DNA of 64,000 nt from Dyella acidisoli (GTDB lineage Bacteria > Pseudomonadota > Gammaproteobacteria > Xanthomonadales > Rhodanobacteraceae), in NCBI RefSeq assembly GCF_030160295.1, contig NZ_BSOB01000020.1:17846-81845 (forward strand), in the 5' to 3' direction. How positions within the stretch are numbered: position 1 is the first letter of the stretch; each line of letters begins with the position of its first letter. Positions 8,324-17,116 of the stretch are shown here, piece by piece. Made by a program: the position numbers and the translations under genes. The notes beneath the pieces were generated by a model. It was given only the letters and a program-made list of their open reading frames with translations, did not search any database and was not told the origin of the DNA.

Positions 8324-8851
8324 TCAACGACCGTAAGTCAACGTCTGCTGTGCCTTGCCAATCGCATGCCCGTGCACCATGAAACCCACCAGCGCAGCCG
8401 TTGCGTTGTCCGGCACATCAAGCTTAGGCGCGTCCAGCGCATACACCGTAAACACGTAGCGATGCGGCTTGTCACCAACTGGCGGGCAGGGGCCGCCCCA
8501 TGTAGAGGTGCCGTAATCGTTGTGTACGCCGTGAGCGCCTGCTGGCAGCACTCCGCCTTCCGGCAATGCGTTGGTAGACGCTGGCAGGTTAAGAACCATC
8601 CAATGCCACCAGCCGCTTCCGGTCGGCGCATCCGGGTCATACACCGTTACCGCAAAACTGCGCGTATTAGCCGGTTGTCCTTGCCAATGCATGGCAGGTG
8701 CCAGGTTCTGGCCGGTGCAGCCGAAGCCGTTGAAGGTGTATTTCTGCGCAATATGTCCTGACGCATCGGCAGCATCGACGCGCAAGGAAAAATCACCCGC
8801 ATGCGCGGCAAACGTGCTGACAGCGAACAGGACGGCAATCGTGCGGAGCAT
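8324..8851 (-). CDS. Secreted YbhB/YbcL-family (PEBP, Raf-kinase-inhibitor-like) protein
   Basis: 175-residue protein of the phosphatidylethanolamine-binding protein superfamily with a signal peptide (MLRTIAVLFAVSTFAAHA). Family motifs are visible: the ligand-site DPDAPTGSGWWHWMVLNLPA and GGPCPPVGDKPHRYVFTVYAL. Bacterial members have no firmly known role; the fold binds anionic ligands. ATG 8851 directly begins the signal peptide; a GTG three codons upstream is possible. It sits between the AraC regulator and aguB on the same strand, so it may share their transcript, but a link to agmatine use is not shown. Confidence 0.88.
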   Translation of the reverse strand: MLRTIAVLFAVSTFAAHAGDFSLRVDAADASGHIAQKYTFNGFGCTGQNLAPAMHWQGQPANTRSFAVTVYDPDAPTGSGWWHWMVLNLPASTNALPEGGVLPAGAHGVHNDYGTSTWGGPCPPVGDKPHRYVFTVYALDAPKLDVPDNATAALVGFMVHGHAIGKAQQTLTYGR

Positions 8852-8955
8852 GGTTGGCACTCATCGTTGGAAGTGCCGGCATGGTAGGCAGGGGCTTGAA
8901 GCGAGCCTGCTACGTGGCGCGCAATCAATCGCCCGAAACGCTCAACCTACGCAAT

Positions 8956-9708
8956 TCAATCACGCAATTCAGAAGGAAGGGTGCCAAAGCGCAACCGAAA
9001 GCGCGTGGCGAACCCCGACGGGGAAAGATAGCCGCAATCTTCCGCAATACGCTTGAGCGGCTGCGTCGTGGTCTGAATCAAAGTCAATGCGTGCGATAAG
9101 CGCACTTCTTCCAGGATGGCGCGAAAGCTGGTGCTCTCTGCGGCCAACTTGCGGCGCAAAGTGGCCACGCTCATAGCCAACTGTTCAGCGATCGGCTCTG
9201 CGCGCCATGTCTGTTCTGGAGCCGCGGCAAGGAGCAGGCGCACGCGTTCGGTGACGGTGGGTTCGTTCGTTAGCGTGGGACGAAAGCCGCTCAGCGCCAG
9301 CGCCTCCAACAGCTCCCGCACGCGATGTACCAGCACCGCCTGGGGTAGCTCCTGCTGCAGCCCCAATTCGGCATGCGCGAAAGCCTGGTCCAGCACGGGC
9401 GATGGCGACAACACTGCCCAAGTGCTCGGATCAGCGTCCACACTCCACTTTTGTTCCAGCAGCAATTCGCGCGATACCGTCACGCAACTGGAGAGGTAGG
9501 GGCCATCACTGGCCGGCAGATTTTCGACGTTGAGCAGCATGCCCGGTGTGACTACCAAGTAGTGGCCTGCATCGACCGCTGCACGCTGCGAGCCGTCTGC
9601 AAGCCGTTTCTGTCCGGCCCGAATACACGCCACGATGAAGGCGGTAAATGGCACGGCAGCCATGCGCTGTCGGCGCCTGGCATAGAAATTAAGCAGCGCG
9701 ACGCTCAT
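8956..9708 (-). CDS. AraC-family transcriptional regulator
   Basis: 250-residue regulator. The N-terminal part resembles the sensor of AraC-type regulators (cupin-like, with AGHYLVVTPGMLLNVENLP). The C-terminal 95 residues hold two helix-turn-helix motifs: IAEQLAMSVATLRRKLAAES and LKRIAEDCGYLSPSGFATRF. The ending FRLRFGTLPSELR is the usual AraC/XylS tail. It starts 18 bp after aguA on the same strand and precedes PEBP and aguB, so it may control the agmatine genes; that is inferred from position only. Confidence 0.88.
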   Translation of the reverse strand: MSVALLNFYARRRQRMAAVPFTAFIVACIRAGQKRLADGSQRAAVDAGHYLVVTPGMLLNVENLPASDGPYLSSCVTVSRELLLEQKWSVDADPSTWAVLSPSPVLDQAFAHAELGLQQELPQAVLVHRVRELLEALALSGFRPTLTNEPTVTERVRLLLAAAPEQTWRAEPIAEQLAMSVATLRRKLAAESTSFRAILEEVRLSHALTLIQTTTQPLKRIAEDCGYLSPSGFATRFRLRFGTLPSELRD

Positions 9709-9725
9709 CCATCGTCAGGTAAAAG

Positions 9726-10763
9726 CTAACCTACCAATCCGGCCGGCAACTGCATGGTGATGCAATGCAAGCTGCCGTTCTGCCAGATCAGCGGGCGGCA
9801 AGGAACCTGCACCACGGTGCGCCCAGGATGTGCTTCGCCGATGATGCGCGCGGCTTCGTCATCGGCCGTGTCGCCATAAGCGGGAACCAGCACGGCACCG
9901 TTGACGATCAAGTAATTCGCATAGGAGGCAGCAAGCCTGCGGCCTTCGTCGATGATCGGCTTGGCCCAAGGCAGCGGATACAGCGTGTACGGTTTGCCAT
10001 CCGGCGTGCGCAACGCGGCCAGTTCTTCACCCATGCGCTGCAGTTCGGCGTGATGCGCATCGGCAACGTCGTCGCATGCTTGATAAACGATGCGATCACC
10101 CGGCGCGAAGCGCGCCAAGGTGTCGATGTGCGCATCCGTGTCGTCGCCTTCCAGATAGCCGTAATCCAGCCACAGCACACGCTTGGCATGCAGGCCGTCA
10201 CGCAATAGAGCGCTCATTTCCTCGCGCGATTGTTCCGGATGGCGTTGCACCAGGCAGCGCCACGTGGTGAGTACGGTGCCGGCACCATCGCTTTCGATGC
10301 CGCCGCCTTCCAGTGCCCAATCGATGCGCTTGTGCTCGGCAGAGCCGAACACACCGGCCGTCACCAACCCAGCGATCAGTGCATCATCCTGCTCTGCGCC
10401 GAACTTGCCGCCCCAGCCGGTGAAGCGAAAGTCCGTGAGCTGGAAATGGTTGTTCTCGCCGCGGAGCGTGATCGGGCCGGAATCGCGCAACCAGGTGTCG
10501 TCGTACGGCAGCTCAACGAAACGGATGCGCGAGAGATCGGCAGTCGTGTTCTGCAGCTTCGTGATCACATGTGCGCGCAAGTCTGCATCGGCCACCACAA
10601 TGATCAGCGGCTGAAACCGCGTGACTGCCGCAGCGAGGGCAGCGTAGGTGGATTCCACCTGTTCGAGCCGTTCGGCCCAATCGGTACCGGCATGCGGCCA
10701 GGCAATCAAAACGGCGGCCTGCGGCTCCCATTCGGCCGGCAGGCGCAAGCTGGAATCGATCAT
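9726..10763 (-). CDS. aguA: Agmatine deiminase
   Basis: Converts agmatine to N-carbamoylputrescine and ammonia; AguB then makes putrescine. The 345-residue guanidino-modifying enzyme has the early PAEWEPQAAVLIAWPHAGTD, the DDTWLRDSGPI motif, the WALEGGGIESDGAGT motif, DTDAHIDTLARF, and the catalytic cysteine in NGSLHCITMQLP near the end. Length is usual for bacterial AguA. It is first in a same-strand run aguA, araC, PEBP, aguB. Confidence 0.94.
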   Translation of the reverse strand: MIDSSLRLPAEWEPQAAVLIAWPHAGTDWAERLEQVESTYAALAAAVTRFQPLIIVVADADLRAHVITKLQNTTADLSRIRFVELPYDDTWLRDSGPITLRGENNHFQLTDFRFTGWGGKFGAEQDDALIAGLVTAGVFGSAEHKRIDWALEGGGIESDGAGTVLTTWRCLVQRHPEQSREEMSALLRDGLHAKRVLWLDYGYLEGDDTDAHIDTLARFAPGDRIVYQACDDVADAHHAELQRMGEELAALRTPDGKPYTLYPLPWAKPIIDEGRRLAASYANYLIVNGAVLVPAYGDTADDEAARIIGEAHPGRTVVQVPCRPLIWQNGSLHCITMQLPAGLVG

Positions 10764-10888
10764 GGGGACGACACTCGCGCTAAGGAGAAGCGCCCAGCGA
10801 TTGGCCGGGCAGGCAAGTGGGGAAGTTTACGATGCTGCTAGCTATTGCGCGAGGCAGCTAGCGTTTGACGATGTCCATTCTTGCCTAT

Positions 10889-10916
10889 CGTCATTCCGGC
10901 GAAGGCCGGAATGACG
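10889..10916. repeat. Single REP palindrome
   Basis: One perfect 28-bp palindrome, CGTCATTCCGGCG with its inverse around GAAG. It is the only copy in the window reduced to one hairpin instead of two distant arms. It sits between aguA and the small secreted protein gene. Confidence 0.85.
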
Positions 10917-10926
10917 AGCGGGACGA

Positions 10927-11271
10927 TCAATTCACCGTACCCGGATCGCGATTGTTCCCCGCCGGCGTATTCAACACCGCGTGAATCACATGGCTCTTCT
11001 CGAAGTACACGATGAAATTGGCATATTCCCAACGATTGATGGTGGGATGTCGGGCCGAGTCACCACCGCGCGGCGAAAGCTTGCGGGTGGGGGCGCCGTA
11101 CTGCTTCTCCACCTGCTCCATGCTCATCCCGCGTGCCGGCAGATGCATGCCGTTCTCTTCCTGCACGCGTTGCTTCAGCGTTTCCTGAGCATGAGTGGTC
11201 TGCGACACGGTCAGCCCGGCGCCGAGGGCCATGACTGCCAGCAAGGGCAGGGTGTAACGGTGCTTGAACAT
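10927..11271 (-). CDS. Small secreted protein, SmpA/OmlA-like tail
   Basis: 114-residue exported protein with a signal peptide (MFKHRYTLPLLAVMALGAGLTVS then TTHAQ). The mature part has RGMSMEQVEKQYGAPTRK followed by RWEYANFIVYFEKSHVIHAV. This resembles the small BamE/OmlA-type fold (GMs-x2-V-x3-G-x-P, then a strand with a W-Y/F pattern). It lacks a lipobox cysteine, so it is not a BamE lipoprotein. ATG 11271 was chosen for the signal peptide. Function unknown; the fold assignment is tentative. Confidence 0.75.
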   Translation of the reverse strand: MFKHRYTLPLLAVMALGAGLTVSQTTHAQETLKQRVQEENGMHLPARGMSMEQVEKQYGAPTRKLSPRGGDSARHPTINRWEYANFIVYFEKSHVIHAVLNTPAGNNRDPGTVN

Positions 11272-11622
11272 GATTCCCCTCTCCGCACAATACGTTGCTG
11301 CGCCGTTGTAGCAGAACTCTCCGGCCGCTGCCACGAGCAAAAACGACAGATGTGATGAAGGGCCGATCTGCTTCACTCTGCGCAGGCGTCATCGCCCCTG
11401 TCTGTCCGCATCTCTTCGGTCCATCGTCTCGACAGAAGGCCAGTCTGCCTTCCTCGCTCCTCAAAGCCGGGTACATCCATGTACCCTCCCCGCGTGCGCC
11501 GATGGCCCTGTGATCTGCGAACAGACAGGACCTATGTCACCCACGCAGAGTGAACCGGAGCGGCCCTGACCGTTATCATGTACGACCTCGGGCGTCCCGG
11601 CCCGGCCTCAGCCTGACTCCAC
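11272..11622. other. Intergenic region with GGGTACA palindrome
   Basis: No gene supported in these 351 bp. An 18-bp palindrome, GGGTACATCCATGTACCC, occupies 11468-11485 within AAGCC-GGGTACA...CCTCCCCGCGTGCG. A second copy in opposite orientation, with CACA/TGTG replacing TACA/TGTA, is at about 48266-48300. The yheS promoter must lie in the last 100 bp, but no clear boxes are seen. Confidence 0.5.
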
Positions 11623-13641
11623 ATGATTGCGTTCCGCCACTTCGCCCTGCGCCGCGGCAGCCGGTTGCTGCTTTCCGACATTGACCTGGTGATCCAGAGC
11701 GGCTGGCGCCTGGGCGTGGTCGGCCGTAACGGCTGCGGCAAGTCCAGCCTGTTCGCGGCGCTGCAAGGGCAGTTGGAGGCTGACGCGGGCGAATTGGATA
11801 TGCCGGCCAAGCTGCGTCTCGCCTCGGTGGCGCAGGAAACCCCGTCCTTGCCGGACCCGGCCATCGACTATGTGATGGGTGGCGATGTGGAACTGGCTAC
11901 CGCGCTACGCGACGAACTGGATGCGCAAGCGCGCGGCGACACCGAAGCGATGGCGCTCGCCCATCATCGCATTGAGGAACTGCACGGCTACGACGCACGC
12001 GCTCGCGCCGGTCGTCTGCTGCATGGTCTTGGTTTCAGCCCGGATACGCATGAGCGTGCGGTCAGTGAGTTTTCCGGTGGCTGGCGTGTACGTTTGAACC
12101 TGGCTCGCGCGCTGATGGCGCCATCCGATCTGCTACTGCTCGACGAACCCACCAACCACTTGGATCTTGATGCGGTGCTGTGGCTGGAAGAATGGCTGCG
12201 CCGTTATCAAGGTACCTTGCTGGTAATTTCGCACGATCGCGAATTCCTGGATGGCGTGATCACCCACACCATGCACCTCAACGAGGGCAGAGCCAAGCTC
12301 TACACCGGCAACTACAGCGCATTCGAACGCCAGCGCTCGGAACAACTTCGCCTGCAGCAGATTGCCCATGAGCGCGAGCAAACCGAGCGCGCGCACCTGC
12401 AGTCCTTCATCGATCGCTTCAAGGCCAAGGCCAGCAAGGCCAAGCAGGCACAGTCGCGCATGAAGCGCCTGGAGAAAATGGCCGGCACTGAAGCCGTGCG
12501 TGCCGAGCGCCCCTTCCGCTTCCAATTTGCTGTGCCGGACCGCCTGCCAGATTCGATGTTGCAGATGGAAGATGTGGAGGCCGGTTATCCCTCCTTTCTC
12601 CCTCTCCCCTCTGGGGAGAGGGGCGGGGTGAGGGGTGAGTCTGGCGATGAACCCACATCAGAGCGTGCTTCAAATATAGGTTGCCGCGAGCGTGTCCCCT
12701 CACCCCAACCCTCTCCCCAGAGGGGAGAGGGAGCAAAAGGGCTGCTGCGCGACGTGCGTTTTCGCCTGGAGGCCGGCGAGCGTGTCGGTCTGCTCGGCCC
12801 CAACGGCGCAGGTAAATCCACGCTGGTGAAAACGCTGGTCGGCGAACTTGCCGCCCTGAACGGCGAACGCAAAACGCACAAGGACCTGAAAATCGGTTAC
12901 TTCGCCCAGCACACCGTGGAAAGCCTGCGCGAAGGTGCAAGCCCCTTCGATCACCTGCAAGACAAGGCGCCCGGTGTTGGTGCGCAGGTGCTGCGCGATT
13001 TTCTCGGTGGCTGGAATTTTGCGGGCGATCGCGCGTTCGAATCGGTCGATGGTTTTTCCGGTGGTGAGCGTGCGCGTCTGGCCTTGGCGTTGATCGCCTG
13101 GGACAAGCCGAACCTGTTACTGCTCGACGAACCCACCAACCACCTCGATCTCGACATGCGCGAAGCTTTGGCCGACGCGCTGGCCGATTTTGATGGTGCG
13201 CTGGTGCTCGTCTCGCACGATCGCCATTTGCTCGGCATGGTCTGCGACAGCTTCTGGCGCGTGGCCGATCACAAAGTCGAATCGTTCGACGGCGATCTGG
13301 ACGATTACGCCCGCTGGCTGCGCGCGCGCGGCAACGCGCCGAAGAAAACCGAAGCGGAAGCCAAGCAACCCGTGGAATCCGCCGCCGACCGCCGCCGCGC
13401 AGCCGCTGCGCAGCGTGAGAGCGAAAAGGCATCACGTCAGCGCGTGAAGAAGATCGAAACGCGCGTCGCGGCGATCGACGAAGAGCTGACCAAGCTGGAA
13501 CAGAAACTCGCCGACCCACAAACCTACAACGGCTCAACCGCCGAGCTGATGAAACTCGGCCAGCGCCAGGCGGAGCTGCGCAAAGAAAAGGAAACGCTCG
13601 AAGCCGAATGGCTGGAACTGTACGAACTACTGGAAGCCTGA
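11623..13641 (+). CDS. yheS: ABC-F ATPase, YheS type, with repeat-derived internal insertion
   Basis: Soluble ABC-F protein with two ATPase domains; the class acts on ribosomes. It matches YheS across its length: start MIAFRHFALRRGSRLLL, Walker A GRNGCGKSS and GPNGAGKST, signatures FSGGWRVRLNLARAL and FSGGERARLALALI, and Walker B LLLLDEPTNHLDLD twice. The linker between domains (SFIDRFKAKASKAKQAQSRMKRLEKM) is typical. The C-terminal tail is a Lys/Glu-rich coiled coil. At 672 residues it is longer than E. coli YheS (637), because about 48 residues are encoded by a palindromic repeat (12598-12733) lying at the start of the second ATPase domain, just before LLRDVRFRL. Confidence 0.93.
   Translation: MIAFRHFALRRGSRLLLSDIDLVIQSGWRLGVVGRNGCGKSSLFAALQGQLEADAGELDMPAKLRLASVAQETPSLPDPAIDYVMGGDVELATALRDELDAQARGDTEAMALAHHRIEELHGYDARARAGRLLHGLGFSPDTHERAVSEFSGGWRVRLNLARALMAPSDLLLLDEPTNHLDLDAVLWLEEWLRRYQGTLLVISHDREFLDGVITHTMHLNEGRAKLYTGNYSAFERQRSEQLRLQQIAHEREQTERAHLQSFIDRFKAKASKAKQAQSRMKRLEKMAGTEAVRAERPFRFQFAVPDRLPDSMLQMEDVEAGYPSFLPLPSGERGGVRGESGDEPTSERASNIGCRERVPSPQPSPQRGEGAKGLLRDVRFRLEAGERVGLLGPNGAGKSTLVKTLVGELAALNGERKTHKDLKIGYFAQHTVESLREGASPFDHLQDKAPGVGAQVLRDFLGGWNFAGDRAFESVDGFSGGERARLALALIAWDKPNLLLLDEPTNHLDLDMREALADALADFDGALVLVSHDRHLLGMVCDSFWRVADHKVESFDGDLDDYARWLRARGNAPKKTEAEAKQPVESAADRRRAAAAQRESEKASRQRVKKIETRVAAIDEELTKLEQKLADPQTYNGSTAELMKLGQRQAELRKEKETLEAEWLELYELLEA
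12598..12733. repeat. MITE-like inverted repeat inside the yheS reading frame
   Basis: A 136-bp element with near-perfect 38-bp terminal inverted repeats (12598-12635 and 12696-12733). Each starts CTCCCTCTCCCCTCTGGGGA and contains its own small hairpin. It belongs to the intergenic CCCTCTCCCC family found many times in the window. Here it is translated, giving Pro/Ser/Gly/Arg-rich residues (LPSGERGGVRGE, then PSPQPSPQRGEGA), without breaking the frame. Confidence 0.88.
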
Positions 13642-13646
13642 GGACA

Positions 13647-14558
13647 ATGGAAACCACCCCGCGACACGTGGAGTGTTGGCTGCCCGATCTGCAGCGCTTC
13701 GATTCGATGCATCCACTTCGCGCTTTGCTGCGGCAAGGTGATCGTCTCCCGGATGGTGCGAAAGGCTATCTCGGCGGCCTGGCCTCCTACTTTTCATGCG
13801 ACGGTGAACTGCCTGCGGCAGCGTTGATTCGCGATCATCTGGCCGGCGATGCGGCCGACGCTTGCTGGCTCAGCGCCGACCCCGCCTGGATACAACCGGA
13901 TATGAGCGGTGCGCGCTTGCTCGCCTGCGGCCACTTGCCGGTGAGCATGGAGGAAGCCGAGGCGCTGGCCGAAACCTTGCAACCGGTTTTCGCCGACGAA
14001 GGCATCAAGCTGGATATTTCGTCACCGCAACGCTGGCATCTGCGTGTGCCTTCGCACATCGCGTTGCCGAATTTCGCCGCGCCCGAGCAGGCGCTGGGCG
14101 AAGACCTTTACGATCATCTACCACAGGGGCCTGAAGGTCGCCGTTGGCGCGTACTGTTCAATGAAGTGCAGGTGTTGCTGCATCAACACCCATGCAACGC
14201 GGAACGGCGCGAACGTGGTCTGCCGCCGATCAACAGTCTGTGGTTTTGGGGCGGTGGTGTGTTGCCTTCGCGTGTCGACACCGCCTTGCGCGGTGTCATC
14301 GGCGAGGATCTGTTGTTGATGGCGCTCGCGCATCGCGCTGGTATCCCGACGCAGCGACGTACAGCTTCCACGGTAGATGCTGCGCCAGTGGGTTGGTTGC
14401 TCGATCTGCAGGACCAGCCGACGGATGTCATCGCAAACGAATGGTGGTCGTGCCTGCAGGCTTTGAGCAAGCGTTCACCGCTGCTGCTTTCGTCTGCAAG
14501 CGGCGAGCGTTGGTTGCATCGTCCATGGCATCGCTTGCGTTTCTGGCGGCGAGGCTAG
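13647..14558 (+). CDS. RpfE-like protein (phosphoglycerate-mutase-annotated family)
   Basis: 303-residue protein of a family conserved in Xanthomonadales and other proteobacteria. It is annotated either as regulatory protein RpfE or as a phosphoglycerate-mutase-like protein. Visible conserved pieces are MHPLRALLRQGDRLP near the start, FNEVQVLLHQHPCNAERRERGLP, INSLWFWGGGVLP, and a C-terminal WLHRPWHRLRFWRR. No catalytic motif of a true mutase is obvious to me. ATG 13647 is 5 bp after the yheS stop, and recJ starts 5 bp after its end, so the three look like one operon. In Xanthomonas the same protein sits beside recJ in the rpf region. Confidence 0.72.
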   Translation: METTPRHVECWLPDLQRFDSMHPLRALLRQGDRLPDGAKGYLGGLASYFSCDGELPAAALIRDHLAGDAADACWLSADPAWIQPDMSGARLLACGHLPVSMEEAEALAETLQPVFADEGIKLDISSPQRWHLRVPSHIALPNFAAPEQALGEDLYDHLPQGPEGRRWRVLFNEVQVLLHQHPCNAERRERGLPPINSLWFWGGGVLPSRVDTALRGVIGEDLLLMALAHRAGIPTQRRTASTVDAAPVGWLLDLQDQPTDVIANEWWSCLQALSKRSPLLLSSASGERWLHRPWHRLRFWRRG

Positions 14559-14563
14559 TGGTG

Positions 14564-16282
14564 ATGGGCCAGATCTTGAAGCGTCGTCCGCTGTTGGGTG
14601 AGCCAGCAGGGTGGGGCGACACCGTTCCGGCGATCTTGCAGCGCATCTATGCGGCACGCGGCGTGTTGAGCCCTGAACAAGCGGAGCACCGTTTGAATCG
14701 CTTGTTGGCGCCGCAGCAGTTGAGCGGTATGCAACAGGCGATTGCCTTGCTAGCTGAAGCAATCCGTGACGACATCTCGATCATGATCGCCGGCGATTAT
14801 GACTGCGACGGTGCCACCGGCAGTGCCGTGGCAGTGCGTGGTTTGCGTTTGCTTGGCGCCCGATACGTGGACTATGTGGTGCCGAATCGTTTCGTGCACG
14901 GCTACGGACTCACGCCGGAACTGGTCGCTTCTTTGCCGTCGCACGCGCAACTGATCGTCACCGTCGACAACGGCATCGCTAGCGTAAGCGGCGTTGCTGC
15001 GGCGCGCGCGCGCGGCATGTGTGTGATCGTGACAGATCATCATCTGCCAGGCGATCACCTGCCGGAAGCGGACGCCATCGTCAATCCCAATGTGCACGGT
15101 GACGGCTTTCCAAGCAAGGCACTGGCTGGCGTGGGTGTGATGTTCTACGTGCTGCTGGCGCTGCGCGCGTATTTGCGCGAACAGGGCTGGTTCGCTGACA
15201 AACCGGAGCCGGATCTTTCGGTGTTGCTGGATCTGGTCGCGCTGGGCACGGTCGCCGACCTGGTGCCGCTGGATTACAACAACCGCGTGCTGGTCGAAGC
15301 GGGCATGAAACGTTTGCGCAGCGGGCGTGGTTGCGCGGGCATTGTGGCTTTGGTCGAAGCGAGCCAGCGCACTGTTGCCTCGCTATGCGCCAGCGATTTC
15401 GCCTATGCGATCGGGCCGCGCTTGAATGCTGCCGGGCGGCTGGAAGACATGCGGCTGGGCGTGGAATGCCTGCTTACCGACGATGCGACCCAAGCGCGTG
15501 GCTACGCCCAACTGTTGAGTTCGATCAACCAGGAACGACGCGATCTGCAGGCATCGATGGTGGCTGAGGCCGAAGTGATGGTGGCCAGTGCTTCCCATAT
15601 CGATGCACAGACCGTTGGCGTCACCTTGTTCGAACCAAGCTGGCATGCAGGTGTTGTCGGGTTGGTCGCATCCAAGTTGAAAGAGCGGCTGCATCGCCCG
15701 GTGATCGCGTTTGCGCCGGCGGGCGAAGACGATCCCGACCATTTGCGCGGTTCCGCGCGCTCCATCGCCGGCTTTCATATCCGCGATGCGCTGGCGGTGG
15801 TCGATGCGCGCCATCCCGGTTTGATCGAGCGCTTCGGCGGGCACGCCATGGCGGCTGGCTTGAGCCTGCCCACGCAGCATTATCCGCGCTTTGCCGAAGC
15901 CTTCGACGCCGTGGCACGCGAATGGTTGAGCGAAGAGCAACTGCAAGCAGTGCTCTACACCGACGGCGAAATGCCTACTGGCATGTTCACGCTGGAAATG
16001 GCGCGCATGCTGCGGTTCGCCGGCCCGTGGGGGCAGGCCTTTCCCGAACCGGTCTTCGAAAACCGCTTCGAATGCTTCAGCTGGCGCCCGATGGGCGAGC
16101 GGCATCTGCGCCTGAGCCTGCGCGACCCGCGCGACGACGCCGTGCATGATGCGGTGATGTTCAACGCTTACGAAGGCAAGCCACCACCGGCGATGATGCG
16201 TGCGGCTTACGAGCTCACCATTAATGATTGGCAGGGCAGGGAGTCGCCGCGGTTGTTGTTGCGTTATATGGAGCCGGCATAA
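14564..16282 (+). CDS. recJ: Single-stranded-DNA-specific exonuclease RecJ
   Basis: 5'-3' exonuclease on single-stranded DNA used in recombination and mismatch repair. 572 residues, as expected. The DHH-family motifs are present: motif I IAGDYDCDGATGSAVA, motif III VTDHHLPGDHLP (the DHH), and the later GPRLNAAGRLEDM. The DHHA1 segment shows IERFGGHAMAAGLSL. ATG 14564 was chosen; the frame is open far upstream over the preceding gene, but those residues are not RecJ-like. It closely follows the RpfE-like gene. Confidence 0.94.
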   Translation: MGQILKRRPLLGEPAGWGDTVPAILQRIYAARGVLSPEQAEHRLNRLLAPQQLSGMQQAIALLAEAIRDDISIMIAGDYDCDGATGSAVAVRGLRLLGARYVDYVVPNRFVHGYGLTPELVASLPSHAQLIVTVDNGIASVSGVAAARARGMCVIVTDHHLPGDHLPEADAIVNPNVHGDGFPSKALAGVGVMFYVLLALRAYLREQGWFADKPEPDLSVLLDLVALGTVADLVPLDYNNRVLVEAGMKRLRSGRGCAGIVALVEASQRTVASLCASDFAYAIGPRLNAAGRLEDMRLGVECLLTDDATQARGYAQLLSSINQERRDLQASMVAEAEVMVASASHIDAQTVGVTLFEPSWHAGVVGLVASKLKERLHRPVIAFAPAGEDDPDHLRGSARSIAGFHIRDALAVVDARHPGLIERFGGHAMAAGLSLPTQHYPRFAEAFDAVAREWLSEEQLQAVLYTDGEMPTGMFTLEMARMLRFAGPWGQAFPEPVFENRFECFSWRPMGERHLRLSLRDPRDDAVHDAVMFNAYEGKPPPAMMRAAYELTINDWQGRESPRLLLRYMEPA

Positions 16283-16344
16283 CTTCTTCTTTCCTTGCGT
16301 ACCACCGCATTAGCTTTCTCTCTTTGAAAACTTCCTCAGTGAAT

Positions 16345-16479
16345 CCCTCTCCCTCCGGGAGAGGGTGCCGAGAGGCGGGTGAGGGTTCGGGCGAAGCGTG
16401 GTGCTGGCTTCCAGCGCAAGTTTTGCCATCACGCCCTGACCGTACCCTCACCCCAACCCCTCTCCCGGAGGGAGAGGGG
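16345..16479. repeat. Long CCCTCTCCC inverted repeat element (copy 1)
   Basis: Left end CCCTCTCCCTCCGGGAGAGG, right end CCCCTCTCCCGGAGGGAGAG. The internal sequence (GCCGAGAGGCGGGTGAGGGT, and CAAGTTTTGCCAT) is shared in reverse complement with the copy at 31246-31408. It lies between recJ and the STAS-like gene. Confidence 0.85.
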
Positions 16480-16566
16480 CTCATGTTGCAAACCTTCCCG
16501 TTCACTTGCGCTGCTATTCAATTCGCGCTTGTATAGCTCACAGACGAAGCACCAAGGAGCATCGTC

Positions 16567-16932
16567 ATGATCGAGCAACTTCCTTCTCTACCCGCAGGCG
16601 TCCTGGGTTTTCGTATGAGCGGTACGGTCACCGCACAGGACTACGAAAACGTGATGGTGCCGGACATCGAGGCGGCCTTCGCGTTGAACAACAAGCTGCA
16701 TCTGGTGATTCATATCGATGACGAGTTCATCGGTTTTGCGCCTGGTGCGATGTGGGACGACGTAAAGCTCGGTTTTCGCCACATCAGCGGCTGGCAACGC
16801 ACGGCTCTCGTGACGGATGTAGGCTGGGTCCGCGCGATGTCGAGCGTGTTCGGCTTTGCTATGCCCACGCATTTCCGATTGTTCTCCAACCTCGAACTGG
16901 ACGAAGCGGTTCGTTGGGCGTCTTCCATGTAG
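16567..16932 (+). CDS. SpoIIAA-like (STAS) domain protein
   Basis: Stand-alone 121-residue protein of the SpoIIAA-like STAS family. The pattern GVLGFRMSGTVTAQDYENVMVP, then LHLVIHIDDEFIGFAPGAMWDD, then RTALVTDVGWVRAMSSVFGFAMP, and a final FSNLELDEAVRWAS is typical. Members are cytosolic and their role is mostly unknown; they do not carry the phosphorylatable Ser of true anti-sigma antagonists with certainty. ATG 16567 is preceded by AAGGAGCATCGTC, a good ribosome binding site. It appears monocistronic. Confidence 0.85.
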   Translation: MIEQLPSLPAGVLGFRMSGTVTAQDYENVMVPDIEAAFALNNKLHLVIHIDDEFIGFAPGAMWDDVKLGFRHISGWQRTALVTDVGWVRAMSSVFGFAMPTHFRLFSNLELDEAVRWASSM

Positions 16933-16963
16933 GTTGCCATGACAGTACGCGTTCCCTCACGGC

Positions 16964-17042
16964 CGTCATGCCCGCGAAAGCGGGCATCCATTTTCCTCTG
17001 AGACAAAAGCGAAGATGGATTCCCGCTTTCGCGGGGATGACG
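16964..17042. repeat. REP-like element, subfamily A
   Basis: Left arm CGTCATGCCCGCGAAAGCGG and right arm TTCCCGCTTTCGCGGGGATG. It lies just downstream of the STAS-like gene. The arms have matching T-to-G and A-to-G drift but still pair over most of their length. Confidence 0.82.
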
Positions 17043-17090
17043 GCATCTTGGGTAACTTTCATCATGGCGGTACTGTGGGATGACATGACT

Positions 17091-17109
17091 GTTGGGGTTT
17101 GTACCCAAC
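17091..17109. repeat. Half copy of the GTTGGGG hairpin repeat
   Basis: GTTGGGGTTTGTACCCAAC forms one hairpin, immediately before the porin gene stop. It may act as its terminator on the minus strand, although no T-run follows. Confidence 0.5.
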
Positions 17110-17116
17110 ATGCGTA

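Noticed and set aside
12419..13657. Minus-strand frame of 412 codons over yheS
   Set aside because: Arg/Pro/Ser-rich composition typical of antisense in high-GC coding DNA; yheS is certain.
14192..14563. N-terminal extension of recJ
   Set aside because: The frame is open 124 codons upstream but overlaps the RpfE-like gene completely and has no RecJ similarity.
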